Virus record (IMG/VR): IMGVR_UViG_3300042542_003555
Coordinates: 62,001 to 126,000 of that record
Direction: 5' to 3' (one strand)
DNA length: 64,000 nt
Origin: a virus
Shown: piece by piece, positions 31,129 to 38,865 of the stretch
Position numbering within the stretch: the stretch's first letter is position 1
Layout: the number at the start of each line of letters is the position of its first letter
Program-made: the position numbers and the translations under genes
Notes under the pieces: generated by a model
What the model was told of the DNA's origin: nothing
The model's input: the letters and a program-made list of their open reading frames with translations, nothing else
Database searches by the model: none

Positions 31129-32280
31129 TTAGAATGGAACTTCGCCAGTCTGTGGTGGCACAGATACTGGTTCTGGTTCATTCGCTTTTGCATCAATCTT
31201 GGTATACAAATCCAAGAATGACATTTTGGTTTCTGCATCAAAGCGGGCAACACACAATTCAATCGCTCTCATACGGTCACCAAAAATCGTATATGCCATA
31301 GCAATGTGAACAAGACGGCGAGTAGAAATAATTTCATCTACGGCATTCTCATCAAACGATTTACGAATAACATCTGCCCATTGCACAAGCAATTCAACAA
31401 ATTCTTTATCTTCAATAAGAGGAGTAAGAATCTTCTTCTCTGTTTTGATATCAGGATATTCCTGTTCAACAGTAATTGGGAAACGCTCAAGGAAGGCATC
31501 ATCAAGAATTTGTGACAGATACTTACCTTCATCAGAGCCACGACCTTTGGTGTTTGCAGTAGCAACCACATTGAAGCCATTTGCAGGATAAACCATTTCG
31601 CCATTCTTTTTATTGAAGTATGGCTTACCTTCTAGAATACCTTGAAGGCACATAAGTTTATTAGAACCACGGTCTACCTCATCAATCAATAAAACAGCAC
31701 CTCGTTTCATTGCAAGAATAACAGGACCGTCACGGTTAACCACATTACCATCAACAAGTGTAGGACCACCAAGCAGATCAGATTCATCCGTTTCAATAGA
31801 AATATTAACACGGATACATTCACGTTTAAGAGTAGCACACACTTGCTCAACCATCAAGGTCTTGCCGTTACCAGATAGACCAGTAACGAACACAGGATAG
31901 AATTTTTTTGAGCCAATGATTTTATTCAGGTCTTTGTAAAAACCAAACGGAACATAATCGGGAAAGATATCGGGAATTGATGGTTCTGATTCATCAATCA
32001 ATTTGGGTTGCTTGAAAGCCAGTACCTGAGCCGCTAGTTCAACGGTTTCGGTTTCTGCTACCTCAATGGGTGCGGGAGAGTTTACCTGAGGTTTTACCTC
32101 AGTCATAGGAAGTTTGTATTGACCACGACCTGCACGATAAGCAGGACGGGAAACAAACCAATAAGGATAGGAAAGACCTTTTTCATTTACTACCTTGTCA
32201 ATTTGGTCACGGTTGATAATTGCACCTGCACCAAACACCTCTGTGGCGGCTTCAACAAAAGCCATAGCATTACGATTCAT
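31129..32280 (-). CDS. MoxR/CobS-type AAA+ ATPase
   Basis: 383 residues from the ATG at 32280, with AGGTG upstream. N-terminal 60 residues resemble a small DNA-binding or recruitment domain; Walker A GLSGNGKT at 134-141; Walker B VLLIDEVDR; sensor-1 N in NVVATANTKGRG; arginine finger region LERFPI. MoxR/CobS-like ATPases work with vWA partners (CobT, or similar) as chaperones for protein or metal-centre assembly. The partner candidate here is the vWA/metallopeptidase protein at 49293-51416. Confidence 0.82.
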   Translation of the reverse strand: MNRNAMAFVEAATEVFGAGAIINRDQIDKVVNEKGLSYPYWFVSRPAYRAGRGQYKLPMTEVKPQVNSPAPIEVAETETVELAAQVLAFKQPKLIDESEPSIPDIFPDYVPFGFYKDLNKIIGSKKFYPVFVTGLSGNGKTLMVEQVCATLKRECIRVNISIETDESDLLGGPTLVDGNVVNRDGPVILAMKRGAVLLIDEVDRGSNKLMCLQGILEGKPYFNKKNGEMVYPANGFNVVATANTKGRGSDEGKYLSQILDDAFLERFPITVEQEYPDIKTEKKILTPLIEDKEFVELLVQWADVIRKSFDENAVDEIISTRRLVHIAMAYTIFGDRMRAIELCVARFDAETKMSFLDLYTKIDAKANEPEPVSVPPQTGEVPF

Positions 32281-32290
32281 TTTCACCTCA

Positions 32291-32461
32291 TCAAGTTTGT
32301 TCATAATAATTAAATCCATCAGGATAGCCAACACCCATGGCTTCCATGATTTTTATTACCTCATCAATCGACATACTCATATATAATGCAACCTGCCTAG
32401 GTGTCATACCATCTTCAATCAATTCCATGACACCAAGAACCTGATTTTTCATCTTACCCAT
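32291..32461 (-). CDS. Small helix-turn-helix-like protein
   Basis: 56 residues from the ATG at 32461 with GAGGT seven bases upstream. MELIEDGMTPRQVALYMSMS looks like a sigma-region-4/HTH helix pair. It ends 10 bases before the MoxR ATPase gene and is the first gene behind the promoter at 32492. Confidence 0.6.
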   Translation of the reverse strand: MGKMKNQVLGVMELIEDGMTPRQVALYMSMSIDEVIKIMEAMGVGYPDGFNYYEQT

Positions 32462-32491
32462 TTGTTTACCTCAATGTTACCAACATCATTA

Positions 32492-32520
32492 ATTATAATG
32501 GTTATCGGACGAATTGTCAA
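32492..32520 (-). promoter_or_regulatory. Consensus sigma70 promoter (leftward)
   Basis: TTGACA (32520-32515), 17-base spacer, TATAAT (32497-32492). Drives the HTH-like gene and MoxR ATPase. Confidence 0.8.
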
Positions 32521-32528
32521 CAAGTTTA

Positions 32529-32557
32529 CCTGACTGTTGCAAAAAAGCAACATCAGG
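32529..32557 (-). terminator. Hairpin, probable terminator after the 32553 gene
   Basis: CCTGACTGTTGC (32529-32540) pairs with GCAACATCAGG (32547-32557) with one bulge; the loop is six A on plus (six T reading leftward). There is no trailing U-run, so it is an imperfect terminator or a processing site between two leftward units. Confidence 0.5.
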
Positions 32558-32891
32558 CTCCTGTCCAACTTACATTCCCATAATTAAAGCACAGGACGTT
32601 ACCTCTGGCAAAGTTGGTAGCAGGTGCATTCCAACTGGCAGCCTTCAATATATCGCCTTTCTTAAATTTAGGACCATCTTCTTTTACGATAAAAGAATGA
32701 ACCGATGATCCCTGTATAACCTTGATATATTTGCTGCCTTCCTTGTACCGGAGTTTATTTGCAAACTCCTCGGTCATTTTTTCACGGACCTGACGGGAAA
32801 CCTCATCAAGTGCATCCTCGGGACGGCTCCAGGTTTTATAGTTTTCAAGGAGATAACGGAGATAGGAATTCATTTCATTTTGAAAATTCAT
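32553..32891 (-). CDS. Conserved hypothetical phage protein
   Basis: 112 residues. Acidic/basic helix SRPEDALDEVSRQVREKMTE then a beta-rich part ending in N-x-A-P-A-T-N-F-A-R-G-N-V. No motif. I recall similar proteins in T4-like cyanophages. Confidence 0.62.
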   Translation of the reverse strand: MNFQNEMNSYLRYLLENYKTWSRPEDALDEVSRQVREKMTEEFANKLRYKEGSKYIKVIQGSSVHSFIVKEDGPKFKKGDILKAASWNAPATNFARGNVLCFNYGNVSWTGA

Positions 32892-32895
32892 ATTC

Positions 32896-33123
32896 TTAAC
32901 CTCTTACAAAATTTTTAACAGTGGTAGAACGAATAATTTCCATTGTATTTTTGAAAACTTCCTCGCTTACATTTTCTGCAAGTGTATTCAATAGCATTTG
33001 ATTAATATACCCCAGGGTATAGGAATCAGACTTGTATTTTTCATAATTAACAGCCATGAAACTTTTGAGAACCGCTTCGGCTTCGGCACGACGGCGATTC
33101 ATTTTATATAACGATTTTGCCAT
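32896..33123 (-). CDS. Hypothetical helical protein
   Basis: 75 residues from the ATG at 33123 (GGAG 7 bases upstream). An open reading frame extends 14 codons further up, but that part is promoter DNA, not protein. Basic N-terminus (KSLYKMNRRRAEAEAVLKS). Not recognised. Confidence 0.6.
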   Translation of the reverse strand: MAKSLYKMNRRRAEAEAVLKSFMAVNYEKYKSDSYTLGYINQMLLNTLAENVSEEVFKNTMEIIRSTTVKNFVRG

Positions 33124-33153
33124 TGTTTTCTCCTCATCAATCAATATGGATAC

Positions 33154-33182
33154 ATTATGGGGCATCCATGCCGAATTGTCAA
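33154..33182 (-). promoter_or_regulatory. Early promoter, repeated family
   Basis: TTGACA (33182-33177), 17-base spacer, CATAAT (33159-33154), followed leftward by GTATCCATATTGATTGAT. The downstream block is shared with the promoters at 35086, 36803, 37763, 38818, 39282, 40100 and 40374. Confidence 0.8.
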
Positions 33183-33313
33183 GGGCTATTTTTGTTGCAT
33201 TTTTGATAACATGCCTGCTGGACCGTCTAGGACCTAGTGGCTATGCGGTCCAACGGGAGGCTAGGAAGGGCTATAGGAGGTTTTCTGATAGTGGTCCATA
33301 TGGAGATATAGAC
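33183..33313. other. Untranslated segment with inverted repeat
   Basis: No supported ORF on either strand. Contains GGACCG...CGGTCC (about 33221 to 33252) around a nested TAGGACCTA, and GC content is above the surroundings. It lies between a promoter and a terminator that both point left, so it should be little transcribed. Confidence 0.5.
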
Positions 33314-33343
33314 CAAAAAAAGAGCCTCCTATGCGGAGGCTCT
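33314..33343 (-). terminator. Rho-independent terminator (leftward)
   Basis: AGAGCCTCC (33321-33329) pairs perfectly with GGAGGCTCT (33335-33343) over a 5-base loop; reading leftward a run of six or more T follows. Ends the transcript of the gene at 33375-33770. Confidence 0.85.
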
Positions 33344-33374
33344 GGAAATTATCAAAAAAACAATTGTTGGATTG

Positions 33375-33770
33375 TCAACCCCAGGTGCGGTGGCTTTCGG
33401 CAATATGCTCCATGCCATCATATTCTTTTATTACCCATGTAATATCATCGGGAATATCCACGATTTTCAATTCAGAATAATCACCATTGGCCGCTTTACC
33501 CATTTCCTTTACGGTCTGAATCAATGCGGGGTCATTCCTTTCCACATCATATAATGATAGGTACACCGAATTGATTTTTTTGTAGTCTCCTGTTTCCTCG
33601 GCTTCCTTTTCTAAGGCATCATATTCATCCTCAGGAACGGTTGAATATGACCAAAGGTGGTATTTGTCTTTGAAAGGATACACTTTGATGCCTTTCAATT
33701 CATAGTAACGCATCATGCCTTCATGCGATAGGTTGAAACCACCATAACAGGTATTGATTACTACTTTCAT
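33375..33770 (-). CDS. Conserved hypothetical phage protein
   Basis: 131 residues. KVVINTCYGGFNLSHEGMMR opening and acidic middle (EDEYDALEKEAEETGDY) and V-K-E-M-G-x-x-A-N-G are typical of a protein seen across many unrelated large phages. Function unknown; it carries no known catalytic motif. Followed by a strong terminator. Confidence 0.68.
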   Translation of the reverse strand: MKVVINTCYGGFNLSHEGMMRYYELKGIKVYPFKDKYHLWSYSTVPEDEYDALEKEAEETGDYKKINSVYLSLYDVERNDPALIQTVKEMGKAANGDYSELKIVDIPDDITWVIKEYDGMEHIAESHRTWG

Positions 33771-33778
33771 TTTTACTC

Positions 33779-34024
33779 CTATCCAAAAATAGCCTGATTC
33801 ATTTCATACACTTTTATTTCCTTGTCCGTGTATTCTACGGCATGCCACTCACCGTCAGGTGTCTGGGCACGGATAATATCAAAAGAATACACGGATCCCA
33901 TTTCAGTAAAAAAGCCTTCAACCTCTGCAAAGCGGGTTGTGGACTTTTTATTATCCATCATGGTTCCAAACCATCCATTACGGAGTTGGAAACGCATTCC
34001 TTTTTTAATTTCAGCGGTTTTCAT
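33779..34024 (-). CDS. Hypothetical small protein, OB/SH3-like
   Basis: 81 residues from the ATG at 34024 (GAGGAGG nine bases upstream): TAEIKKGMRFQLRNGWFGTM then short beta strands. Looks like a small beta-barrel. Overlaps the upstream gene by 14 bases. Confidence 0.6.
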   Translation of the reverse strand: MKTAEIKKGMRFQLRNGWFGTMMDNKKSTTRFAEVEGFFTEMGSVYSFDIIRAQTPDGEWHAVEYTDKEIKVYEMNQAIFG

Positions 34025-34187
34025 TTTGTTCCTCCTCAATATAATCAATTTGCCAATCTGGCTCAAAGGTGGTATCCAATCCGCCTCCTAATTTTTCTGC
34101 CATTCGTTCCGCTTCCTCTTCCGATTCGGCTTCAACAACCACAGAATCATACACTTTAGCAGAAAAATATACTCGGTATTCTTTCAT
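34011..34187 (-). CDS. Small acidic protein
   Basis: 58 residues from the ATG at 34187 (GGAGATT upstream). EYRVYFSAKVYDSVVVEAES then EEEAERMAEKLGG, a beta-strand plus acidic helix; resembles the DpnD/PcfM-like small domain seen in phages. Function unknown. Confidence 0.58.
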   Translation of the reverse strand: MKEYRVYFSAKVYDSVVVEAESEEEAERMAEKLGGGLDTTFEPDWQIDYIEEEQNENR

Positions 34188-34198
34188 ATAATCTCCTA

Positions 34199-35041
34199 TT
34201 AGCCACAGATAGTATACTCGGCAAGTGATTTCCAATTGCCGTTGGGGTTTGCTTTGCGAATCTTGGTCACTTGGATCAAGGTACGCAGGCTCAATTCCTT
34301 GACATTATCACGCAGGGAATCGATAAGGTTAAGGGCATCACGCTTCATGGCACGTGGGTACTCAGGCATGAATTCATCAGAATCAAGGATGAATTGCATA
34401 CGCTCGATTTTTTGTTGCGAGGTCATCGATAGGTCAACGGCCATTGATCGGGTGATGATGGCTTGGTCAATCTGATTGGATGACAGGTTGCTGATAAAAA
34501 TCACACGGCCTTTAAACTCAAAGGTCGTAGGCAGGTCATCATCACGGAGGTCGGCTCTCCATGAAATGATACGGCGAGAATAGGAATCCAATGCACCTTT
34601 GAGCAGGTTAAGGGATACAGGGTCTTTGAGGACAGAATCACAATCGTCAAAAACAATCACGCCGTTACGGTTTTCATATAGTGTACGGTACAGACCTTTA
34701 GGGGTCGAATAACCTTTGATAACACGGTATGAATTTTTGCTCAAGGTCTCGCCGACTTCAAAATCTTCGGTCAATGAAACATCGGTCAGGCCAGACTGGC
34801 GCAAGGCTTGGGTTACAGTAAAGGACTTGCCAAGACCGCCAGGACCAGTGACAATGACGGAAGCCTGATCGCCAAGTGATAACATGGTAACCATGTCAGA
34901 TACAAAGCCGAATCGCTCATTAATGGAAAAACGTGATTCCACAACAGGAGCAGGCTCTGAATTAAACTTGGTGACGGTAACGGGACCATTTACTTGGTTT
35001 TTAGTGCGGCGAAAGCCGGCTTTTGGGACGCCTCTTGGCAT
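34199..35041 (-). CDS. AAA+ ATPase, phage family
   Basis: 280 residues. Basic start (MPRGVPKAGFRRTKNQ), Walker A GPGGLGKS at 66-73, Walker B GVIVFDDCDS, sensor-1 N in VIFISNLSS. T-I-L-K-type lid at the C-terminus. Conserved in T4-like aquatic phages without a known partner. Residues 20-26, PVTVTKF, are repeated exactly near the end of the Lys/Ala-rich protein at 39766, hinting at a shared partner site. Confidence 0.75.
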   Translation of the reverse strand: MPRGVPKAGFRRTKNQVNGPVTVTKFNSEPAPVVESRFSINERFGFVSDMVTMLSLGDQASVIVTGPGGLGKSFTVTQALRQSGLTDVSLTEDFEVGETLSKNSYRVIKGYSTPKGLYRTLYENRNGVIVFDDCDSVLKDPVSLNLLKGALDSYSRRIISWRADLRDDDLPTTFEFKGRVIFISNLSSNQIDQAIITRSMAVDLSMTSQQKIERMQFILDSDEFMPEYPRAMKRDALNLIDSLRDNVKELSLRTLIQVTKIRKANPNGNWKSLAEYTICG

Positions 35042-35085
35042 AATAGCTCCTTATCAATAAACTACATTCATCACAATATGGATAC

Positions 35086-35114
35086 AGTATAGGGCTATTG
35101 GTGCAAATTGTCAA
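35086..35114 (-). promoter_or_regulatory. Early promoter, repeated family
   Basis: TTGACA (35114-35109), 17-base spacer, TATACT (35091-35086), then the shared GTATCCATATTG block. Drives the AAA ATPase at 34199-35041. Confidence 0.82.
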
Positions 35115-35119
35115 GGGTT

Positions 35120-35209
35120 TTATCCTCTTATTCCTATTAAAAATAAGAGAACCGTTGCTATAAATGCAACAATTCCTGAAGATAGCAGAATAGCAAGGTC
35201 CTCTTTCAT
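35120..35209 (-). CDS. Micro-protein, one membrane helix (candidate)
   Basis: 29 residues, acidic start then a hydrophobic helix (GIVAFIATVLLFLIGI). It starts 4 bases after the upstream stop; no strong ribosome site, so confidence is modest. Confidence 0.45.
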   Translation of the reverse strand: MKEDLAILLSSGIVAFIATVLLFLIGIRG

Positions 35210-35213
35210 GTTA

Positions 35214-35393
35214 TCAGGCTGTAAACGGTACTCTGCCCGCCATTGCAGGTTCAAAGGCAAAGTATAGATTCAGGATGGCTAAGGCTAGACTAGTGCCCCA
35301 TACCTTCCATCCGTTGCCGATTCTATAATCAACCAAAGCCATCATAGCCATGCCAAGTCCGGCAATCATACAAAAAACATTCATTGCACCCAT
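35214..35393 (-). CDS. Small membrane protein
   Basis: 59 residues from the ATG at 35393 with GGAG six bases upstream; two hydrophobic helices (MNVFCMIAGLGMAMMALV and GTSLALAILNLYFAFEPA). Coupled to the upstream stop. Confidence 0.55.
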   Translation of the reverse strand: MGAMNVFCMIAGLGMAMMALVDYRIGNGWKVWGTSLALAILNLYFAFEPAMAGRVPFTA

Positions 35394-35394
35394 G

Positions 35395-35577
35395 TTATAC
35401 TCCATTCCTATATTTTTCAAGTTTATAGTTCCAAAATTCTAAGGTGCTGGCTAATTGCATACCCGCAGCCTCAACCCCAATAAGCTTACCCTGGGGTGAC
35501 GGATTATTCATTACCGCTTCCAATCGGTGTATTAGGTCAATGATAGAATTATTCATTTCAATTTCCAACTCGGTCAT
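35395..35577 (-). CDS. Hypothetical helical protein
   Basis: 60 residues, acidic helix at the start (ELEIEMNNSIIDLIHRLEAV). Overlaps the upstream gene by 4 bases. Not recognised. Confidence 0.58.
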   Translation of the reverse strand: MTELEIEMNNSIIDLIHRLEAVMNNPSPQGKLIGVEAAGMQLASTLEFWNYKLEKYRNGV

Positions 35578-36017
35578 ACAGTTTCCTCCTTCAATACTTC
35601 ATTCAGGTTTTTAAATTCATGACCATAGGCAGATACTAGCCATTCGCCCTGGTCGTACAGGTAAAAATACTCTGCTCCTGTAGGATCATAGTATTCCACA
35701 AAGGCATCAAAATTTTCAAAGGTTTTGTATTCGGTGCCTTTTTCACCACGGTCACGACCATAATAAGTGGTCATTTCCTTATAATTTTGTTTTTCTATTT
35801 CATCAAGGTTATAGGTATCGAATGGGTGTTTCACACCAATTTCAGGACCCAGGCTTGATATATCGCCTAGACTGATTAAGGCTTTGATTGTTTCGGGGTC
35901 GGTGTAGTTTTCTGCTAGAATAGCACCATTGTGGGAAGGATAGCCATCCCAATGACAATAGACTGCCATGATATCACCATTTTCCAATTTGATGCCGATA
36001 GCGGAACGAGTAGCCAT
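35574..36017 (-). CDS. Conserved phage protein (MATRSAIG family)
   Basis: 147 residues. The opening ATRSAIGIKLENGDIMAVYC and YCHWDGYP block are shared by many large phages. The fold seems globular, beta-rich, with a late YYDPTGAEYFYLYDQGEW. Function unknown. Shares TAATG with the upstream 46-codon gene. Confidence 0.72.
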   Translation of the reverse strand: MATRSAIGIKLENGDIMAVYCHWDGYPSHNGAILAENYTDPETIKALISLGDISSLGPEIGVKHPFDTYNLDEIEKQNYKEMTTYYGRDRGEKGTEYKTFENFDAFVEYYDPTGAEYFYLYDQGEWLVSAYGHEFKNLNEVLKEETV

Positions 36018-36157
36018 TATTTTTTCTCCATAATAAATTTGATTATTTCCTTGGCGTCCTTCATTGAGGAAGTTTCCACTGCCGCTTCAATGTAGTCCCA
36101 ATAGGTTTCTTCGAGGTCATTCAGTAAATGATCCAATATTTGTCGTTTTCGGTTCAT
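36017..36157 (-). CDS. Small helical protein
   Basis: 46 residues, charged helices (NRKRQILDHLLNDLEETYW...). ATGA overlap with the gene upstream and TAATG with the one downstream, so it is translated in a chain. Not recognised. Confidence 0.6.
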   Translation of the reverse strand: MNRKRQILDHLLNDLEETYWDYIEAAVETSSMKDAKEIIKFIMEKK

Positions 36158-36324
36158 AGAATGTCCGAATTCAAAAGGTCAATCAGGTTGTCCCAAATTT
36201 TTTGTTTTTCAGAATCATTAGCGGTTGCCCATTGATTCCAAAATTCTGCCTGTGGACGGAAGCCAGTGGCATCCTTGTGGAGGTCAGATACCTCCAATTC
36301 CTTGAAGGTATATTGATTAGGCAT
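36154..36324 (-). CDS. Hypothetical protein
   Basis: 56 residues from the ATG at 36324, which lies over the end of the upstream gene; W-N-Q-W-A-T-A-N-D-S-E-K-Q-K-I-W helical middle. Not recognised. Confidence 0.55.
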   Translation of the reverse strand: MPNQYTFKELEVSDLHKDATGFRPQAEFWNQWATANDSEKQKIWDNLIDLLNSDIL

Positions 36325-36556
36325 TTTCACGGTCCATAACATAAGTAAAGATTACCCACTTGGCACGGTTCAATAATTGGCGCTGGGCTTCAATTGTATG
36401 AAAATCTGGTTGCTCATAAGCCATCATTTCCTGGGCATCGGATAACATGGATGCGGCTATCATTCCAGGACCAGATAATTTGAAGGTGATGCTAGATTCT
36501 ACACTTTCACGCAATTGGGCTTCGGTGCAGCCATACATGGAAATTTCCTGATTCAT
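36317..36556 (-). CDS. Conserved hypothetical protein
   Basis: 79 residues: L-R-E-S-V-E-S-S-I-T-F-K-L-S-G-P-G, then helices with paired Met. I recall similar small proteins in T4-like cyanophages (SGPxMxAxxxLSDAQE). Function unknown. Confidence 0.6.
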   Translation of the reverse strand: MNQEISMYGCTEAQLRESVESSITFKLSGPGMIAASMLSDAQEMMAYEQPDFHTIEAQRQLLNRAKWVIFTYVMDRENA

Positions 36557-36571
36557 TTTAATCTCCTAATC

Positions 36572-36772
36572 TCACAGGTTCATATAATCGGAGCCACCGA
36601 AGGCGTACTCCATGCGGGTAACGTACAGGTATTCCTCGGCTTCGGCTTCAGAATAAAAACTTTTGAGTTTGGTGCCTACACGGCCAGTGGCAGTGGGTGC
36701 CCATTCAACCACGCACCACTCAGGCAGGCGGTCGTCATCGCCATCATAAAAATCCACAGAGAATCGTTCCAT
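36572..36772 (-). CDS. Hypothetical small protein
   Basis: 66 residues from the ATG at 36772 (the upstream 14 codons are promoter DNA). F-S-V-D-F-Y-D-G-D-D-D opening and F-Y-S-E-A-E-A-E-E-Y-L helix. Possibly binds basic partners. First gene behind promoter 36803-36831. Confidence 0.58.
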   Translation of the reverse strand: MERFSVDFYDGDDDRLPEWCVVEWAPTATGRVGTKLKSFYSEAEAEEYLYVTRMEYAFGGSDYMNL

Positions 36773-36802
36773 TACAGTCTCCTTATCAATCAATATGGAT
36801 AC

Positions 36803-36831
36803 AGTATAGGGCACCTATGCCGAATTGTCAA
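36803..36831 (-). promoter_or_regulatory. Early promoter, repeated family
   Basis: TTGACA (36831-36826), 17-base spacer, TATACT (36808-36803), then the shared GTATCCATATTGATTGAT block. Confidence 0.85.
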
Positions 36832-36971
36832 GGGTTATTCAATTCCCATAGCCAATCTTCCAGATTGTCATATTGATAATCTGCCCATTCCCAAAAAGGT
36901 CTTAATAATAGCAGAGGCAATAGCATTGTCAATCTGACAACCCAGGTTAGTACCCACTTACACACTTTCAC
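36828..36971 (-). CDS. Small membrane protein (GTG start, candidate)
   Basis: 47 residues from GTG at 36971, starting inside the end of the preceding gene; hydrophobic helix (WVVRLTMLLPLLLL) then a Trp/Asp-rich tail. Without a clear ribosome site, so its translation would depend on coupling. Confidence 0.42.
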   Translation of the reverse strand: MKVCKWVLTWVVRLTMLLPLLLLRPFWEWADYQYDNLEDWLWELNNP

Positions 36972-37179
36972 AATTGATAATATTAGCATTTGGAAAATAT
37001 TGTCTAAAAAACAATTCCGCATTAGTTTCATTATTGACACCATTCACCGTGACCTCATAAGGGGTCTCTAGGTCGTGGACCGTATAGGTGATGGTATACT
37101 TGCCTCGGCCTTCGGAGCCTCCTGTAGCCTTGATTTTAGGCTCCTTGGGCTTGTTTTTACTGCCCTTGGGTCTACCCAT
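36958..37179 (-). CDS. Small protein with AT-hook-like N-terminus
   Basis: 73 residues: MGRPKGSKNKPKEPKIK, an R-P-K-G-S-K AT-hook-like basic patch, then a beta-rich half. Could bind AT-rich DNA. Two bases separate it from the preceding gene in the chain. Confidence 0.62.
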   Translation of the reverse strand: MGRPKGSKNKPKEPKIKATGGSEGRGKYTITYTVHDLETPYEVTVNGVNNETNAELFFRQYFPNANIINCESV

Positions 37180-37180
37180 G

Positions 37181-37354
37181 CTATACTCCTAGGCTGGTAG
37201 GCAGGTCTGCCACGGTAAAGCGGCTAGCATACAGGTTCAGCCGTTGCCAGGCCCATAGGTCTGTTATCTTATTGAAAACAGGACCAAACAGGTAGCCTGA
37301 GGTTTCAATGCAGGTCTGCCAGCCGCCTGCTACATTCTTACATGTAATTTTCAT
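37181..37354 (-). CDS. Hypothetical protein
   Basis: 57 residues from the ATG at 37354 with AAGGAGA upstream. Two Cys (KITCKNVAGGWQTC) and an aromatic, beta-rich remainder. Starts by ATGA overlap with the 48-codon gene. Not recognised. Confidence 0.62.
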   Translation of the reverse strand: MKITCKNVAGGWQTCIETSGYLFGPVFNKITDLWAWQRLNLYASRFTVADLPTSLGV

Positions 37355-37497
37355 TTTTTCTCCTTGAATACTTTTTTCACTTCGGCAATGGATACTTGCA
37401 ATTCCATCGATATAAAATCCAGGGTATCGAATTCCTTGCCTTTAGGATCGCCTACTTGTTTGGCTAATTCCAAAACTTTTGTTTTAAAGGTTTTCAT
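37351..37497 (-). CDS. Small HTH-like protein
   Basis: 48 residues; K-V-L-E-L-A-K-Q-V-G-D-P, then F-D-T-L-D-F-I-S-M-E-L-Q-V-S-I-A-E-V-K, an HTH-like pattern. Coupled to both neighbours. Confidence 0.6.
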   Translation of the reverse strand: MKTFKTKVLELAKQVGDPKGKEFDTLDFISMELQVSIAEVKKVFKEKK

Positions 37498-37731
37498 TTA
37501 AAACTCCTCGCCATAATATCCATAATCCTCATCGGTGCCGTAGCCAGCTGAGGCCATAGCGGAATCAAAATCGCCGTCCATAGATTCATCATAAGCCTCG
37601 GCCATTTGATCCATCATTTCCTCAAAAATCAATTCTACGTCCCAAATGGACATGTTAAACTTTTCGGCAATTTGCGCCCAGGTCAGGTCACCAGCGGAAA
37701 TTTCATCTTGCACTTTTGATACGATATTCAT
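37498..37731 (-). CDS. Small HTH-like acidic protein
   Basis: 77 residues. DEISAGDLTWAQIAEKFNMS is a helix-turn-helix of the AsnC or sigma-like kind; the C-terminus is very acidic (DESMDGDFDS...). I recall similar HTH proteins in T4-like cyanophages. It may regulate transcription or act as a DNA mimic. Behind promoter 37763. Confidence 0.62.
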   Translation of the reverse strand: MNIVSKVQDEISAGDLTWAQIAEKFNMSIWDVELIFEEMMDQMAEAYDESMDGDFDSAMASAGYGTDEDYGYYGEEF

Positions 37732-37762
37732 TTGATATCTCCTTTGTTCACGTTATGGATAC

Positions 37763-37791
37763 AGTATAGGGTAAGTGGTGCGAATTGTCAA
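37763..37791 (-). promoter_or_regulatory. Early promoter, repeated family
   Basis: TTGACA (37791-37786), 17-base spacer, TATACT (37768-37763), then GTATCCATAAC: the shared block, shorter here. Confidence 0.83.
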
Positions 37792-37794
37792 GGG

Positions 37795-38001
37795 TTATTC
37801 CTCATCCTCATCCTGTGATTCTATAATACCTCGTTCTAGCATTTCCGACAACAATTCGGCGTCGGACAGGTCACGCCATCCCTTGACACCAAATTCTAGT
37901 ATATTTGACAAGTATTCAAAATCACGGTTGGCAATACATTCCGTTACGGTATTGATATCATCGGCCAGCAGGTCCTGAATGGCTTTTTCACGGTTAAACA
38001 T
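37795..38001 (-). CDS. Small acidic protein
   Basis: 68 residues, helical and acidic (C-terminus ESQDEDEE): KAIQDLLADDINTVTECIAN, then L-S-D-A-E-L-L-S-E-M. Its acidity suggests a DNA-mimic or protein-inhibitor role, which is inference. Confidence 0.6.
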   Translation of the reverse strand: MFNREKAIQDLLADDINTVTECIANRDFEYLSNILEFGVKGWRDLSDAELLSEMLERGIIESQDEDEE

Positions 38002-38029
38002 AATTTACCTTTCTTTGGTTAGTGGCCAC

Positions 38030-38779
38030 TTAGGCAGCCATCATCATAACAGTAGGATACTTGACAAAGCCGCTGGTATCTTTTTTTGCTTTGCCTTTTG
38101 CATACAGGCCAACAATAACACCTTTAGGATCAAGGAATCGCAGGTCGGAATCGTCACCATTGAATACAGGACGGCCATTGTAGAATTCAGGCATAGGCAT
38201 TGTTTTCTTGATACCAAACACCGTTGCTACATTGTAACCTTGCTCAATGGCTTTGGCCACGTCGGAATCGTTACCATCAGCGGCAGAGAATGTCAAGTGG
38301 TAGTTAGGAATATGCTTGATTTTACGACCTAGAATCTTGGTGTAATCATAGAATTGTACCTCAGGGAATGCAAAGAAAATATTGTCATATTGCACACCGT
38401 TACGGATAACAGAGTATTTTTCAAAGGCAAGGTCAGAGGTGCCGTTCAGGCGGAATACAGGAATCAGATTAAGCCTTGCGGATTGTTTAATTGCTTTTTC
38501 AATATCAGCAACCAGCCACTCCATGAAACCTGCTCGTTCCTCAAAGAAAAATTGGGTCTTGCGGATTCTTGCTTTTTGGATAACGTTAGTGGTCTCGCCT
38601 TTTTTAAACATGCCGCCACGTCCTGCGGTATTGAGGCAGGCTTCCGCACAACCAGGAGTGGCTTTAGGGCAGGTCTGATAGCCGCTGAGGTTAGCAGGTG
38701 CGAGGTGCAGGATATAGGTGTTATAGCCTTGCTTAGTGCCTTTGAGAATCTTAGGATTACCTGTGGATAGCAATTTCAT
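38030..38779 (-). CDS. GP88-family protein
   Basis: 249 residues. KLLSTGNPKILKGTKQGYNT, LHLAPANLSGYQTC, then C37, C44, C48 (CPKATPGCAEAC) and LNTAGRGGMFKKGE, RKTQFFFEERAGF and F-R-L-N-G-T-S-D are the signature of the phage GP88 domain family. Three Cys could bind a metal or iron-sulfur cluster. Function unknown despite wide spread. Single gene behind its own early promoter. Confidence 0.82.
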   Translation of the reverse strand: MKLLSTGNPKILKGTKQGYNTYILHLAPANLSGYQTCPKATPGCAEACLNTAGRGGMFKKGETTNVIQKARIRKTQFFFEERAGFMEWLVADIEKAIKQSARLNLIPVFRLNGTSDLAFEKYSVIRNGVQYDNIFFAFPEVQFYDYTKILGRKIKHIPNYHLTFSAADGNDSDVAKAIEQGYNVATVFGIKKTMPMPEFYNGRPVFNGDDSDLRFLDPKGVIVGLYAKGKAKKDTSGFVKYPTVMMMAA

Positions 38780-38817
38780 AATTTTTCCTTTTTCTTATAA
38801 TCAATCAATATGGATAC

Positions 38818-38846
38818 AGTATAGTGGCATCCATGCCAATTGTCAA
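38818..38846 (-). promoter_or_regulatory. Early promoter, repeated family
   Basis: TTGACA (38846-38841), 17-base spacer, TATACT (38823-38818), then GTATCCATATTGATTGAT. Drives the GP88 gene. Confidence 0.84.
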
Positions 38847-38865
38847 TAGGCCAGCAAGGAATATT

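Noticed and set aside
33124-33165. Upstream extension of the 32896 gene (MPHNVSILIDEE...)
   Set aside because: The same peptide appears upstream of the 36572 gene because both read through the repeated promoter DNA; the real starts are the downstream ATGs with ribosome sites.
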